A stretch of 64,000 nucleotides of DNA from Nocardia bhagyanarayanae (lineage in GTDB: Bacteria > Actinomycetota > Actinomycetes > Mycobacteriales > Mycobacteriaceae), in contig NZ_VFPG01000001.1 in assembly GCF_006716565.1 (NCBI RefSeq), positions 5,084,001-5,148,000 of the forward strand. Reading direction: 5' to 3'. Position 1 is the first letter of the stretch; each line of letters opens with the position of its first letter. The position numbers were made by a program, and so were the translations under genes. Shown piece after piece: positions 52,269 through 59,787 of this stretch. Under the pieces are notes generated by a model. The model was not told where the DNA came from. It saw only the letters and a list, made by a program, of their open reading frames with translations, and ran no database searches.

Positions 52269-52805
52269 CTACCCGCACGCCGGGGTGCGGTAGTCGGCCG
52301 AGCGCAGGATGCCGCACAGGTCGGTGCGCGAGATCTTCCAGCGGCCGTCGAGATAGACGAAGTGCACCACCGTGGTGCGCACGGCGGTGCCGGTGCCGTC
52401 CTTGTCCAGGCGCATGGTGGCGGTCAGGGTGCCGTCGCGATTGTCGAAGACGGGATCGGTGACGCCGTAGATGGCACGCGGGTTGTCCTGCAACGCCCGG
52501 TACATGTCGGGGATCGCTTCGCGGAACGCGTCGCCGTCCTCGATCAGCGCGGTGCGTTCGGTGTCGGGCAGCGCGGGATCGAGCGCCCGCTTGATCTGGG
52601 CGTCGAGTTCGGCGGCGGTCGGTATCGGCCGGTTGGCGATCTCGCTGGAGGTGGCGGCGGCGGAGGAGGACAGTTCGGCGATGGCCTTGGAGCGGGCCGC
52701 CTCGACCGAGGCCTCGTCCGGCCCCGAATCGCACGCGGCGGCCGCGGCCACGGTGACACCGGCGGCCAAGGTCAGCGCGATTCGGGAGATTCGTATGGAG
52801 TGCAT
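52269..52805 (-). CDS. Mtb12/Cfp2-like lipoprotein
   Basis: 178 residues. Signal with lipobox-like VAAAAACDSG, so the mature protein is probably lipid-anchored. The remainder matches the Mtb12 (low-molecular-weight antigen) domain: IPTAAELDAQIKRALDP, DGTLTATMRLDKDG, VHFVYLDGRWKISRTDLCGI. Role in mycobacteria is unclear (secreted antigen). ATG 52805 chosen; GTG 52808 is in frame. Sixteen bases upstream of the MMPL gene, so it may be a partner in envelope transport. Confidence 0.78.
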   Translation of the reverse strand: MHSIRISRIALTLAAGVTVAAAAACDSGPDEASVEAARSKAIAELSSSAAATSSEIANRPIPTAAELDAQIKRALDPALPDTERTALIEDGDAFREAIPDMYRALQDNPRAIYGVTDPVFDNRDGTLTATMRLDKDGTGTAVRTTVVHFVYLDGRWKISRTDLCGILRSADYRTPACG

Positions 52806-52811
52806 CACTAC

Positions 52812-53168
52812 CTACATACCATCGATGACGGAACTGATCCGTCCCAGCAGAGCGCGCACGGTCGTGACGTCCCGAGCGGCGGCCGTCTCGACCGGGGCGG
52901 CGTCGGGAATCATGTCGCGCACCAGCGCGACCACGCTGCGTTCGTCGTCCAGATCGACGTCGGTGACCCGCACTTCGGCGACCGCGACAACATCCTCCGG
53001 GCCTGGCACGTCGTTGCCGAGATCGGCTCGATAGATCTCCAGCGTCAAGATCGAGCGCACCGTGCGGAACGCGTACGGCCTGCCGTCGGCGGTGGTGCCG
53101 AACCCGTGAGCAAACGGACCAACGGTTATGTCATCGATGGCAAATCCCGATGCGTGGTCGGCTTTCAA
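52812..53168 (-). CDS. hypothetical protein, first gene of MMPL operon
   Basis: 118 residues, no signal or membrane helix, acidic. Segments HGFGTTADGRPYAFRTVRS and VVAVAEVRVTDVDLDDERSV look strand-rich; the end ALLGRISSVIDGM is helical. I do not recognise it. Six bases separate its stop from the lipoprotein start, so it belongs to the operon and may be a cytoplasmic accessory of the transporter. Confidence 0.65.
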   Translation of the reverse strand: MKADHASGFAIDDITVGPFAHGFGTTADGRPYAFRTVRSILTLEIYRADLGNDVPGPEDVVAVAEVRVTDVDLDDERSVVALVRDMIPDAAPVETAAARDVTTVRALLGRISSVIDGM

Positions 53169-53316
53169 CCGGATCTCCCTGAGTCTGACACTGTTTGATT
53201 ACACCGTAACCCCCATCACGGGTAATTCGGTGCTGCCGCCACCCCGGTCGGCAGAGGTGTTGCGCCATCATGGTCAGATGGTGACGTCGCGTTGATTCGT
53301 CGGTAGGAGGAGTTCG

Positions 53317-54345
53317 GTGGTGCGCCCTCGCGGCTCGGTCCCCTCAGCGCTGGTGGGCGTGGCGGTGCTCGCGCTGCTGGCCGGATGCTCCTCCGACAAG
53401 GGCGAACCCGACGTCCCGACCCGCGAACCCGCCACCGCGGCGGTGGCTCCCGCGCCGCAAGCCGCTCCCGCGGGTGACGTGATCGGCGTGAACGCCCCGA
53501 TCCGGGCGATGCTCGCAGACCCCGGCACCGGCCAGCTCGCGGCGCTCGACAAGAGCAGCGACGACACCGCCGTCCTCTTCCTCATCGACCCGGCGACCGC
53601 CGGTCGACGCACCGTCACGCTGCCCGCGCACGGAACCAGCCTGTCCGCGGGCGAACCCGGCGAGATCCTGGTCACCGCGACCGGCTGGATCTTCCGCGTC
53701 GACGTCGCCACCGGCGCGGTCACCGAGACACCCGTCGAGGGCGACCCGCGCTCGGTCCGGCAGCGCGAAGACGGCACGCTGGTCGTCGGCACCGCCGACG
53801 GCGCCGTGCGCATTCTCGGTCCCGGCGGCGACGTCCGCGACACCGTCTCCGGCCTGGTCTCGGCCGACGTCGTCGCCGTCACCGGCGATCGCATCGCGGT
53901 GCTCGACCGCCGCCAGACCTCCGTCACCGAGATCGACCCCGCCGAGGACCACCTCGGGCTCGCGCTGCGCGCGGGCGACGGCGCGACCAACATGATCTCC
54001 GACCACTTCGGCAGGGTGATCGTCACCGACACCGCAGGCGAGGAACTGCTCGTCTACACCACCGGACCACTCGTCCTGCGCCAGCGTTTCCCGGTAGGAT
54101 CGTCGCCTTACGCGCTCACCTACGATCGACGGTCCGACACCGTGTGGGTGACGTGCACCCAGAGCAACGAAGTCGTCGGATTCGATCTGTCGACGGGTAT
54201 ACCGAAGGAAGTGGGACGCTATCCGACCGTCCGGCAGCCCGAATCGGTGACCGTGGACGAGCGCACCGGTGACCTGTTCGTCGGATCCGCCACCGGTGAC
54301 GGTGTCCAGCGGATCCGCGCGGACCAGCTGAAGAGAGGGCAGTGA
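53317..54345 (+). CDS. lppL: LppL-like lipoprotein with beta-propeller
   Basis: 342 residues. Lipobox [12 protein letters not shown]. The mature part has repeated strands of a YncE/SMP30-like propeller: [60 protein letters not shown] 53317 is preceded by TAGGAGG. Extracytoplasmic, lipid-anchored; function unknown. Conserved next to pyrD in mycolata (Rv2138 as I recall). Stop overlaps the DUF5703 start. Confidence 0.85.
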   Translation: MVRPRGSVPSALVGVAVLALLAGCSSDKGEPDVPTREPATAAVAPAPQAAPAGDVIGVNAPIRAMLADPGTGQLAALDKSSDDTAVLFLIDPATAGRRTVTLPAHGTSLSAGEPGEILVTATGWIFRVDVATGAVTETPVEGDPRSVRQREDGTLVVGTADGAVRILGPGGDVRDTVSGLVSADVVAVTGDRIAVLDRRQTSVTEIDPAEDHLGLALRAGDGATNMISDHFGRVIVTDTAGEELLVYTTGPLVLRQRFPVGSSPYALTYDRRSDTVWVTCTQSNEVVGFDLSTGIPKEVGRYPTVRQPESVTVDERTGDLFVGSATGDGVQRIRADQLKRGQ

Positions 54346-54593
54346 TGGCGCCGAAAAGCTCCCGCGCAGCGTTACCGGCGAACTGGGAGACCAGCAGCGA
54401 CGACTACGAATACGTCCCGCTGCGCTTACCGAAAGACGTGACCAGGGTGACCGCCTCGATGCGCCTGGCGATTCAGGCCGAATTCGGCGGATGGGAGCTC
54501 TCGCGCGTGCGCGCCTACACCGACGGCAGCCGCAAGGTGTTGCTGCGTCGTCGCAAGACCTCGCTACTACCCCAGCCCGAGCCGGGGATGTGA
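54345..54593 (+). CDS. DUF5703 family protein
   Basis: 82 residues: [20 protein letters not shown] and [20 protein letters not shown] are the family signature. Function unknown, conserved beside pyrD and lppL. ATG 54345 overlaps the lppL stop (TGATG); GTG 54342 is in frame. Probably cytoplasmic. Ends where pyrD begins. Confidence 0.85.
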   Translation: MAPKSSRAALPANWETSSDDYEYVPLRLPKDVTRVTASMRLAIQAEFGGWELSRVRAYTDGSRKVLLRRRKTSLLPQPEPGM

Positions 54594-54598
54594 ACCGG

Positions 54599-55675
54599 AT
54601 GTACGGACTGCTGCTTCGCCTGATGTTCTTCGTTCCGCCGGAACGCATCCACCACCTGGCCTTCGCGGCGATGCGCGTCGCCGCCCGGTTCGCGCCGACC
54701 AGGCTGCTGCTGAAGCGGCTCGCCGTCGTCGACGATCCGATCTTGCGCAACACCGTTTTCGGCGTCCAGTTCCGCGCGCCGCTCGGCTTGGCCGCCGGTT
54801 TCGACAAGAACGCCGAGGGCGCCGACATCTGGGGTCCGTTCGGCTGGGGTTTCGCCGAGATCGGCACCGTCACCGCGCAGGAGCAGCCGGGCAATCCCGC
54901 GCCGCGGCTGTTCCGGCTGCCCGCCGACCGCGCGCTGATCAACCGGATGGGCTTCAACAATCACGGCGCCGCCCGCGCCGCCGAGCAGCTGCGCGCCAAG
55001 GCCGCCACCGTCCCGATCGGCGCCAACATCGGCAAGACCAAGGTCGTCGAACCCGCCGACGCCGCCGACGACTACGCGACCAGCGCGGCCCTGCTCGGCC
55101 CGCTGGCCGACTTCGTCGTGGTCAACGTCAGCTCCCCCAACACCCCCGGTCTGCGCGACCTGCAGGCCGTCGAATCGCTGCGCCCGCTGCTGCGGGCCGT
55201 GCTGGACACCGTGCGTGTTCCGGTCCTGGTGAAGATCGCCCCCGACCTGTCCGACGACGACATCGACGCCGTCGCCGACCTCGCGCTGGAACTCGGCCTC
55301 GCGGGCATCGTCGCCACCAACACCACCATCCGCCGCGACGGGCTGCGCACCGACGCCGCCGAGGTCGCGGCCATGGGCGCGGGCGGTCTGTCCGGCGCCC
55401 CCGTCGCCGAACGCTCACTCGAAGTGCTGCGCCGCCTGTACCGGCGGGTCGGCGACCGGCTCGTGCTGATCTCCGTCGGCGGCATCGAAACCCCCGACCA
55501 GGCCTTCGAGCGCATCCTGGCCGGCGCCAGCCTGCTGCAGGGGTACACCGGCTTCATCTACGGCGGCCCGTTCTGGACCCGCAAGATCCACCGCGGCCTC
55601 GCCGCGCGCCTGCGCGAACACGGCTACACCTCGATCGCCGAGGCGGTCGGCGCGGAGAACGTCGCGCGAACCTGA
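54599..55675 (+). CDS. pyrD: dihydroorotate dehydrogenase (quinone), class 2
   Basis: 358 residues. Amino-terminal membrane-associating helices ([20 protein letters not shown]), then the FMN barrel: [27 protein letters not shown], the Ser base of class 2 enzymes in [15 protein letters not shown], and [12 protein letters not shown]. It oxidises dihydroorotate with quinone in pyrimidine synthesis. ATG 54599 (GTG 54590 overlaps the DUF5703 stop and could be used). Housekeeping gene of the conserved block (Rv2139). Confidence 0.95.
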   Translation: MYGLLLRLMFFVPPERIHHLAFAAMRVAARFAPTRLLLKRLAVVDDPILRNTVFGVQFRAPLGLAAGFDKNAEGADIWGPFGWGFAEIGTVTAQEQPGNPAPRLFRLPADRALINRMGFNNHGAARAAEQLRAKAATVPIGANIGKTKVVEPADAADDYATSAALLGPLADFVVVNVSSPNTPGLRDLQAVESLRPLLRAVLDTVRVPVLVKIAPDLSDDDIDAVADLALELGLAGIVATNTTIRRDGLRTDAAEVAAMGAGGLSGAPVAERSLEVLRRLYRRVGDRLVLISVGGIETPDQAFERILAGASLLQGYTGFIYGGPFWTRKIHRGLAARLREHGYTSIAEAVGAENVART

Positions 55676-55700
55676 CTCCTGCCGCGTCCTCGGGGCGCGG

Positions 55701-56096
55701 TCATCCGTACACGCGGGGCGGTCCGCTCGTGCGCTGCGACACGCACCGTGCGCGCGGGCCGCTCGGCGGATCGCACGCGCCCACCGGGCCCGGCGCTGAC
55801 TCGTCCGGCCGGTCGCGCAGCCGGGCCACGATCCGCTTGTGCAGCAGGACGATCGCGTGGTCGAGCAGGATGCCCAGCCGGTCGGCGCGTTCGGCGGCGT
55901 GGGCCTGCGCGATGCGGTCGTGCACCATGTCCGGGTCGCTGAGCAATTCGTCGAGTTCCATGCCCGCGAACGCCTGAGCGCGCGAGAGTGTGCGACCAGG
56001 CAACCAGCTCAGCCGCCAGGTGTCGGCGCCCTCGCGGTAGGCCGATTCGGGGGTCAGGTCGCTGATCATGGTCCACTCGGTGGTTTGAATGGTCAT
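55701..56096 (-). CDS. small protein, tandem paralogue 1
   Basis: 131 residues of unknown function. Core: TWRLSWLPGRTLSRAQAFAG, then MELDELLSD and ADRLGILLDHAIVLLHKRIV. The last 25 residues are basic and low-complexity. ATG 56096 follows GGAGGCA. It shares its core with the protein encoded at 56111-56317 just upstream on the same strand, so the two are duplicates in one transcript. No signal or membrane helix. Divergent from the PfkB-like gene. Confidence 0.62.
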   Translation of the reverse strand: MTIQTTEWTMISDLTPESAYREGADTWRLSWLPGRTLSRAQAFAGMELDELLSDPDMVHDRIAQAHAAERADRLGILLDHAIVLLHKRIVARLRDRPDESAPGPVGACDPPSGPRARCVSQRTSGPPRVYG

Positions 56097-56110
56097 GGCT
56101 GCCTCCGGTA

Positions 56111-56317
56111 CTACAGCCCGAGCAGAATCTGCTCCAGGGGAATTCCGAGTTGTCCGGCGTCGCGCACCGCCCGCGGATGGGCGATCGGGTCGTGCCAATA
56201 GGTCTGGGTGCTGACGATCTCGGCGAGATCCATCCCCGCCAGTGCCTGTTCGCTGGTGAGCAGGCGGTCGGGCAGCCGGCTCGGCCGCCACGACTTGGGA
56301 CATTTGTCGGCGATCAC
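56111..56317 (-). CDS. small protein, tandem paralogue 2
   Basis: 68 residues: SWRPSRLPDRLLTSEQALAG, MDLAEIVSTQ and GQLGIPLEQILLGL line up with paralogue 1. GTG 56317 with GGGAGG at 6 bases is the start; it lies inside a longer open frame that is a shadow of the PfkB-like gene. It lacks the carboxy-terminal half of paralogue 1. Probably DNA- or protein-binding, but this is a guess. Transcribed from the same divergent region as the PfkB-like gene. Confidence 0.58.
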   Translation of the reverse strand: MIADKCPKSWRPSRLPDRLLTSEQALAGMDLAEIVSTQTYWHDPIAHPRAVRDAGQLGIPLEQILLGL

Positions 56318-56370
56318 CAAGGCCCTCCCGAGTCCGCTGGTGGGACGAACAGATCGCCCAAAATCAGTGT

Positions 56371-56456
56371 GGCATTTGCCTTTTGTCCGGTCAATTGCCG
56401 GAGTATCTTGGGGATTGCCGGTCTCATTGCCCGCTAAACACCCGTATCGGGGCAAT
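56371..56456. promoter_or_regulatory. ATTGCC repeat array in divergent promoter
   Basis: ATTGCC at 56394, 56414 and 56426, an inverted GGCAAT at 56451, and the palindrome GGCATTTGCC at 56371-56380. It lies between the small-paralogue operon and the PfkB-like gene; a likely binding region for an unidentified regulator. Confidence 0.45.
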
Positions 56457-56464
56457 CTCCGCAA

Positions 56465-57994
56465 ATGCACAACGAATTGGCAACGACGCGATGGAGGGCG
56501 GACTCGCCGATGGCTCCGCAGGATCCCCGCACGATCGCGGTTCGCGACATCCTCACCCGCTTGTGCACCTACTACGGTCTGCGCCCGGAACGCTTGGGCA
56601 GCACCGAGATCGACGTCACCAGCCTGCTCGAGCTGCCGGTCGTGCGCCAGCACGCGCAGCGCACCGGGCGGCCCGCGAGCGAGTCCCTGCTGCCGGTCGT
56701 GCGCGAGACGGCGCGGCGGTTGCCGCCGACCGATCGCCTGATCGCCGATTCGTCGTTGGCGCTCGGCCTTTTTCGTGACAACCCCCCTGACGGCGTCGAT
56801 CTCGCCCGTCTCTACGCCGACAAGCTCGGCCCGCGCCGCGAGTATCTCGTCGAGCACTGGGTGCGACTGCACCGGGCGCTCGGCGCCGACCGCATCCCCG
56901 AAGCGCCGACGGTCAAGCGGCTGCGGACCTCGTCGGAGGGCGACACGTTCACCGCCTTGGCCGAGCTGCTCACCGCCGACCAGGGCTACACCATCCCCAA
57001 GGCGATGCCGAGCGGCAAAATCCTTGTATCGCTGCCTGATTCGGTGCGTCGGCCCAAGTCGGTGACGGTGGTCGGCGACGCCGTCATCGATCATCTGTAT
57101 CGCGTCGACGGGTTTCCAACCGCCGACCGAGCGGCCAATGGCAGCTTCACCCGCCCGCCCGGGGGCAAGGGCCTCAATCGCGCGGTGGCGGCCGCACGCC
57201 TCGGTTTGGATGTCGCGCTGGTCTCTGCGGTCGGAGACGACGAGGACGGCGCGGAGATCCTGGATTTCCTGACCAAGGAGAACGTCAGCTGCGATCTGGT
57301 GAAAACCATTGCGGGCGGGCGCTCCCCGGTCACGGCCGTGATCATGGATTCCAGCGGCGAGACCAGGCTGATCGGGTGCAAGGACAACCGGGTCAAACTC
57401 GAAGTGGCCGACCTGCACACCGGGGCCGTGCATGCGGCGTTGGCGAGTTCGGAGGTGGTGCTGCTGACCCTCGAGCACCCCAAGGGCATCGCCGAACAGG
57501 TGCTCGCGATGGTGCAAGGCATGCGGCCCCGGCCGAAGGTGATCGTCTGCCCCTCGCCGAGCCCCGCTGTGCCACAAGACCTTTACCAGTATCTCGACGT
57601 CGTGGACTACCTGGTCGGATCGCCGTCGGAACTGCAGGCGATGCTGCCGGTCGTCTCGACCGCCTCCACCGCCGACAGCGCGCAGATCCTGCGCGGGCTC
57701 GGGGTTCGGGCGGTGTGCGCGATCGAGGGCTTCCGCTGCTCGGTGCTCTCCGAGCGCTTGAATCTCGATGTCGGCCAGTTCCACGGGGCCTTGAAGAATT
57801 CGCCGGGCGCCGCCGCCGCGTTCTCGGCCGCGTTGGCGTGCCGTCTGATCGAAACCGACGGCGAGCTGGCCGCGAAGGATTTCGTCTGGGCTACGGCGGC
57901 GATGATCCCCACTCAGCAGTTGGGTGCGGTGCCGCGCGCGATGCCGGACAAGGAGCGTATCGACGACGTGGTTCGGCAGGGCAGTAGGTCGTGA
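56465..57994 (+). CDS. PfkB-fold protein with unknown amino-terminal domain, catalytic Asp missing
   Basis: 509 residues. Residues about 1-190 are a helical domain I do not recognise (VRDILTRLCTYYGLRPERLG, LARLYADKLGPRREYL). Residues 197-500 are a ribokinase fold: VTVVGDAVIDHLYRVDGFPT, the sugar-site PPGGKGLNRAVAAARLG (GGKG at 233-236), and SAVGDDEDGAEILDFL. The catalytic anion-hole motif, normally D-x-x-GAGD, reads NSPGAAAAF (445-453): Asp is Ala451. Sugar phosphorylation is therefore unlikely; a binding or sensor role is possible. ATG 56465. It precedes two GTP cyclohydrolase II paralogues by 148 bases. Confidence 0.8.
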   Translation: MHNELATTRWRADSPMAPQDPRTIAVRDILTRLCTYYGLRPERLGSTEIDVTSLLELPVVRQHAQRTGRPASESLLPVVRETARRLPPTDRLIADSSLALGLFRDNPPDGVDLARLYADKLGPRREYLVEHWVRLHRALGADRIPEAPTVKRLRTSSEGDTFTALAELLTADQGYTIPKAMPSGKILVSLPDSVRRPKSVTVVGDAVIDHLYRVDGFPTADRAANGSFTRPPGGKGLNRAVAAARLGLDVALVSAVGDDEDGAEILDFLTKENVSCDLVKTIAGGRSPVTAVIMDSSGETRLIGCKDNRVKLEVADLHTGAVHAALASSEVVLLTLEHPKGIAEQVLAMVQGMRPRPKVIVCPSPSPAVPQDLYQYLDVVDYLVGSPSELQAMLPVVSTASTADSAQILRGLGVRAVCAIEGFRCSVLSERLNLDVGQFHGALKNSPGAAAAFSAALACRLIETDGELAAKDFVWATAAMIPTQQLGAVPRAMPDKERIDDVVRQGSRS

Positions 57995-58058
57995 TCAGGG
58001 GTTCACGACCAGCGCGGCCCGACAGCGAATTTTAACGCAAAAGACCTGGTAGAAACAT

Positions 58059-58086
58059 GCGCGTTACGCTACGCGCGGGGTACATT
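58059..58086 (+). promoter_or_regulatory. promoter with dyad before GTP cyclohydrolase pair
   Basis: GCGCGT-TACGCT-ACGCGC (58059-58076) directly upstream of TACATT (58081-58086), a good -10. The dyad takes the -35 position, which suggests regulation. About 50 bases of leader precede the TTG start; no FMN-riboswitch pattern is visible in it. Confidence 0.45.
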
Positions 58087-58142
58087 CTCGAGGTCATCTC
58101 GGATGTGCGGCCGTGGCCGCACCTGTTGAGTCGGAGGAGCGG

Positions 58143-58838
58143 TTGACGACGGTTGCGTCGGATCTTGCCGAAGCCGGTCATCGGTTCACGCGCAAGGGGC
58201 GTGACACTCGCGTTCGCGTGATCGAGTTACCCGATCGCGGCGACGGAGGCGGCCACATTCTCGTCTTCGGGGACATCACCGATGGTTGTCTGGTCCGGGT
58301 GCATTCGCGCTGCCTCTACGGCGAGGCGCTGCGGTCGGACGACTGCGACTGCGGCCCGGAACTGGACAAGTCTCTGGACATGATCCAGGACGCCGGGTCC
58401 GGCGTGCTGGTCTATCTCGAACAGGAAGGCCGCGGCGCCGGCCTGCTCGCCAAGGCGCGCGGGTACCTGGAGAGCGAACAGTCCGGCGAGGACACCTTCA
58501 CCAGCTACGAGAAGCTGGGCTATCCGCCGGACGCGCGCTCCTACGAGCAGGCGGCCCGCGCGCTGTTCGACGTGCTGAATCTGCGCAGCGTCCAACTGCT
58601 GACCAACAATCCGGCCAAGATGCACGCGCTGCGCGAGGCCGGTCTCACGGTGCAAGTCGTGCCGCTGGTGACCGAGGCGTTGAGCCAACGCGCCATCGAC
58701 TACCTCGACGCCAAACGCCGCAGGCGCAGGCACTGGATTCCCAACGGCGAATCGCCGTGGTCGGCCGAGCAGACCATACTGCCCAGGCCGGATGCCGCCG
58801 AGCCGCCACTCGAAAGCGCGCCGCCGGTTCTGGTCTAG
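58143..58838 (+). CDS. GTP cyclohydrolase II paralogue 1 (stand-alone)
   Basis: 231 residues. Zinc ligands Cys57, Cys68 and Cys70 in HSRCLYGEALRSDDCDCG; substrate loop LEQEGRGAGLLAKARGY; catalytic Asp130 and Arg132 in LGYPPDARSYEQAA; LLTNNPAKMHALREAG. Tyr108 matches the active-site Tyr105 of E. coli RibA, so normal conversion of GTP to the ribosylaminopyrimidine is expected. No RibB domain is fused, unlike the housekeeping enzyme of most actinobacteria. TTG 58143 is chosen because GGAGGAG precedes it and the paralogue starts there. The carboxy end RRRRRHWIP is strongly basic. Confidence 0.83.
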   Translation: MTTVASDLAEAGHRFTRKGRDTRVRVIELPDRGDGGGHILVFGDITDGCLVRVHSRCLYGEALRSDDCDCGPELDKSLDMIQDAGSGVLVYLEQEGRGAGLLAKARGYLESEQSGEDTFTSYEKLGYPPDARSYEQAARALFDVLNLRSVQLLTNNPAKMHALREAGLTVQVVPLVTEALSQRAIDYLDAKRRRRRHWIPNGESPWSAEQTILPRPDAAEPPLESAPPVLV

Positions 58839-58850
58839 CCCCTGCTGCGA

Positions 58851-58872
58851 TGCCCGGCCTGCGGCTACCATA
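58851..58872 (+). promoter_or_regulatory. shared upstream motif, copy 1
   Basis: TGCCCGG followed 5 bases on by GGCTACCAT, upstream of the second cyclohydrolase gene. The same two blocks, one base closer, occur at 59639-59660 upstream of the acyl-CoA synthetase. TACCAT could be a -10. Confidence 0.35.
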
Positions 58873-58935
58873 GATGGATTGTGCGACTGGGGATTCCGCA
58901 GTTCGCCGTACCGCTGCAGCGTGCATCGGAGGGGC

Positions 58936-59625
58936 ATGGACCAAGCGGCATTCCAGCTTCGCGAGACCGGGCATCGGCTGACTCGCAAGGGGCGCGAACT
59001 CCGCGTTCGAGTCATGGCGATACCCGGCGCCGAGGACGGCGGGCACGCCATGATCTTCGGTCCGATCGCCGATGCCTGCTTGGTCCGCATCCATTCGCGC
59101 TGCCTGTACGGCGACGCGCTGCGCTCCGACGATTGCGATTGCGGGCCCGAGCTCGATCTGTCGATGGACATGATCCAGGACGCCGGATGTGGGGTGCTGG
59201 TCTATCTCGAACAGGAGGGCCGCGGCGCCGGATTGGTGGACAAGGCACGGGGATTGCGCACCAGCGAGGTGTTCGGCCTGGACACCTTCGACAGCTACGA
59301 GCGGTTGGGGCTGTGCGCCGACACCCGCTCCTACGAGAACGCGGCCCGCGCGCTGCTGCACCTGGGTCTGCGATCGGTGCGGCTGCTGACGAACAACCCG
59401 GACAAGGTGCGCGCGCTGACCGATCTCGGTATCGCGGTCACGGTGGTGCCGTTGGTGACGCGGCCGCGCAGCGAGCGTGCCCGCCGGTATCTGGAAGCCA
59501 AGCGACGCAGGCGCGGTCACACGATCCCGGACGAGAGTGTGTCGTGGTCGGGGCTCGGCCGTTCGGTGGGGCGCTTCCGGTGGTTCACGCCCGGCTGCTG
59601 GTGGCGTCGGCTGCTCGCGCTGTAA
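58936..59625 (+). CDS. GTP cyclohydrolase II paralogue 2 (active-site Tyr replaced by Leu)
   Basis: 229 residues, clearly a duplicate of the preceding gene. Zinc ligands Cys56, Cys67 and Cys69 are kept, as are Asp129 and Arg131 in LGLCADTRSYENAA. The position of E. coli Tyr105 is Leu107 in GLVDKARGLRTSE. From my recollection of work on Streptomyces coelicolor paralogues, loss of this Tyr gives the formylated pyrimidine (FAPy) product instead of the usual one, so this copy may make a different compound. ATG 58936 with GGAGGGG just upstream. The tail RFRWFTPGCWWRRLLAL is hydrophobic and unusual. Confidence 0.83.
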   Translation: MDQAAFQLRETGHRLTRKGRELRVRVMAIPGAEDGGHAMIFGPIADACLVRIHSRCLYGDALRSDDCDCGPELDLSMDMIQDAGCGVLVYLEQEGRGAGLVDKARGLRTSEVFGLDTFDSYERLGLCADTRSYENAARALLHLGLRSVRLLTNNPDKVRALTDLGIAVTVVPLVTRPRSERARRYLEAKRRRRGHTIPDESVSWSGLGRSVGRFRWFTPGCWWRRLLAL

Positions 59626-59638
59626 AGCCCGTCACTTT

Positions 59639-59660
59639 TGCCCGGGTCTGGCTACCATGA
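59639..59660 (+). promoter_or_regulatory. shared upstream motif, copy 2
   Basis: TGCCCGG then GGCTACCAT, as at 58851-58872, about 130 bases upstream of the acyl-CoA synthetase start. Confidence 0.33.
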
Positions 59661-59787
59661 GTGAGCCGCGCCACTCGTTGACGCCGCATCTGGCGAGAAG
59701 ATGACATAGAGTCTGGCGCATTGCGTCAGCGGTTGGCGCCGAGCGCATCGGGTCGGTTCACCGACAGGATCATCGGGAACAGGGAAA

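Noticed and set aside
58000..58142. FMN riboswitch upstream of the cyclohydrolase genes
   Set aside because: The leader is only about 50 bases after the likely -10 and none of the conserved RFN blocks can be found.
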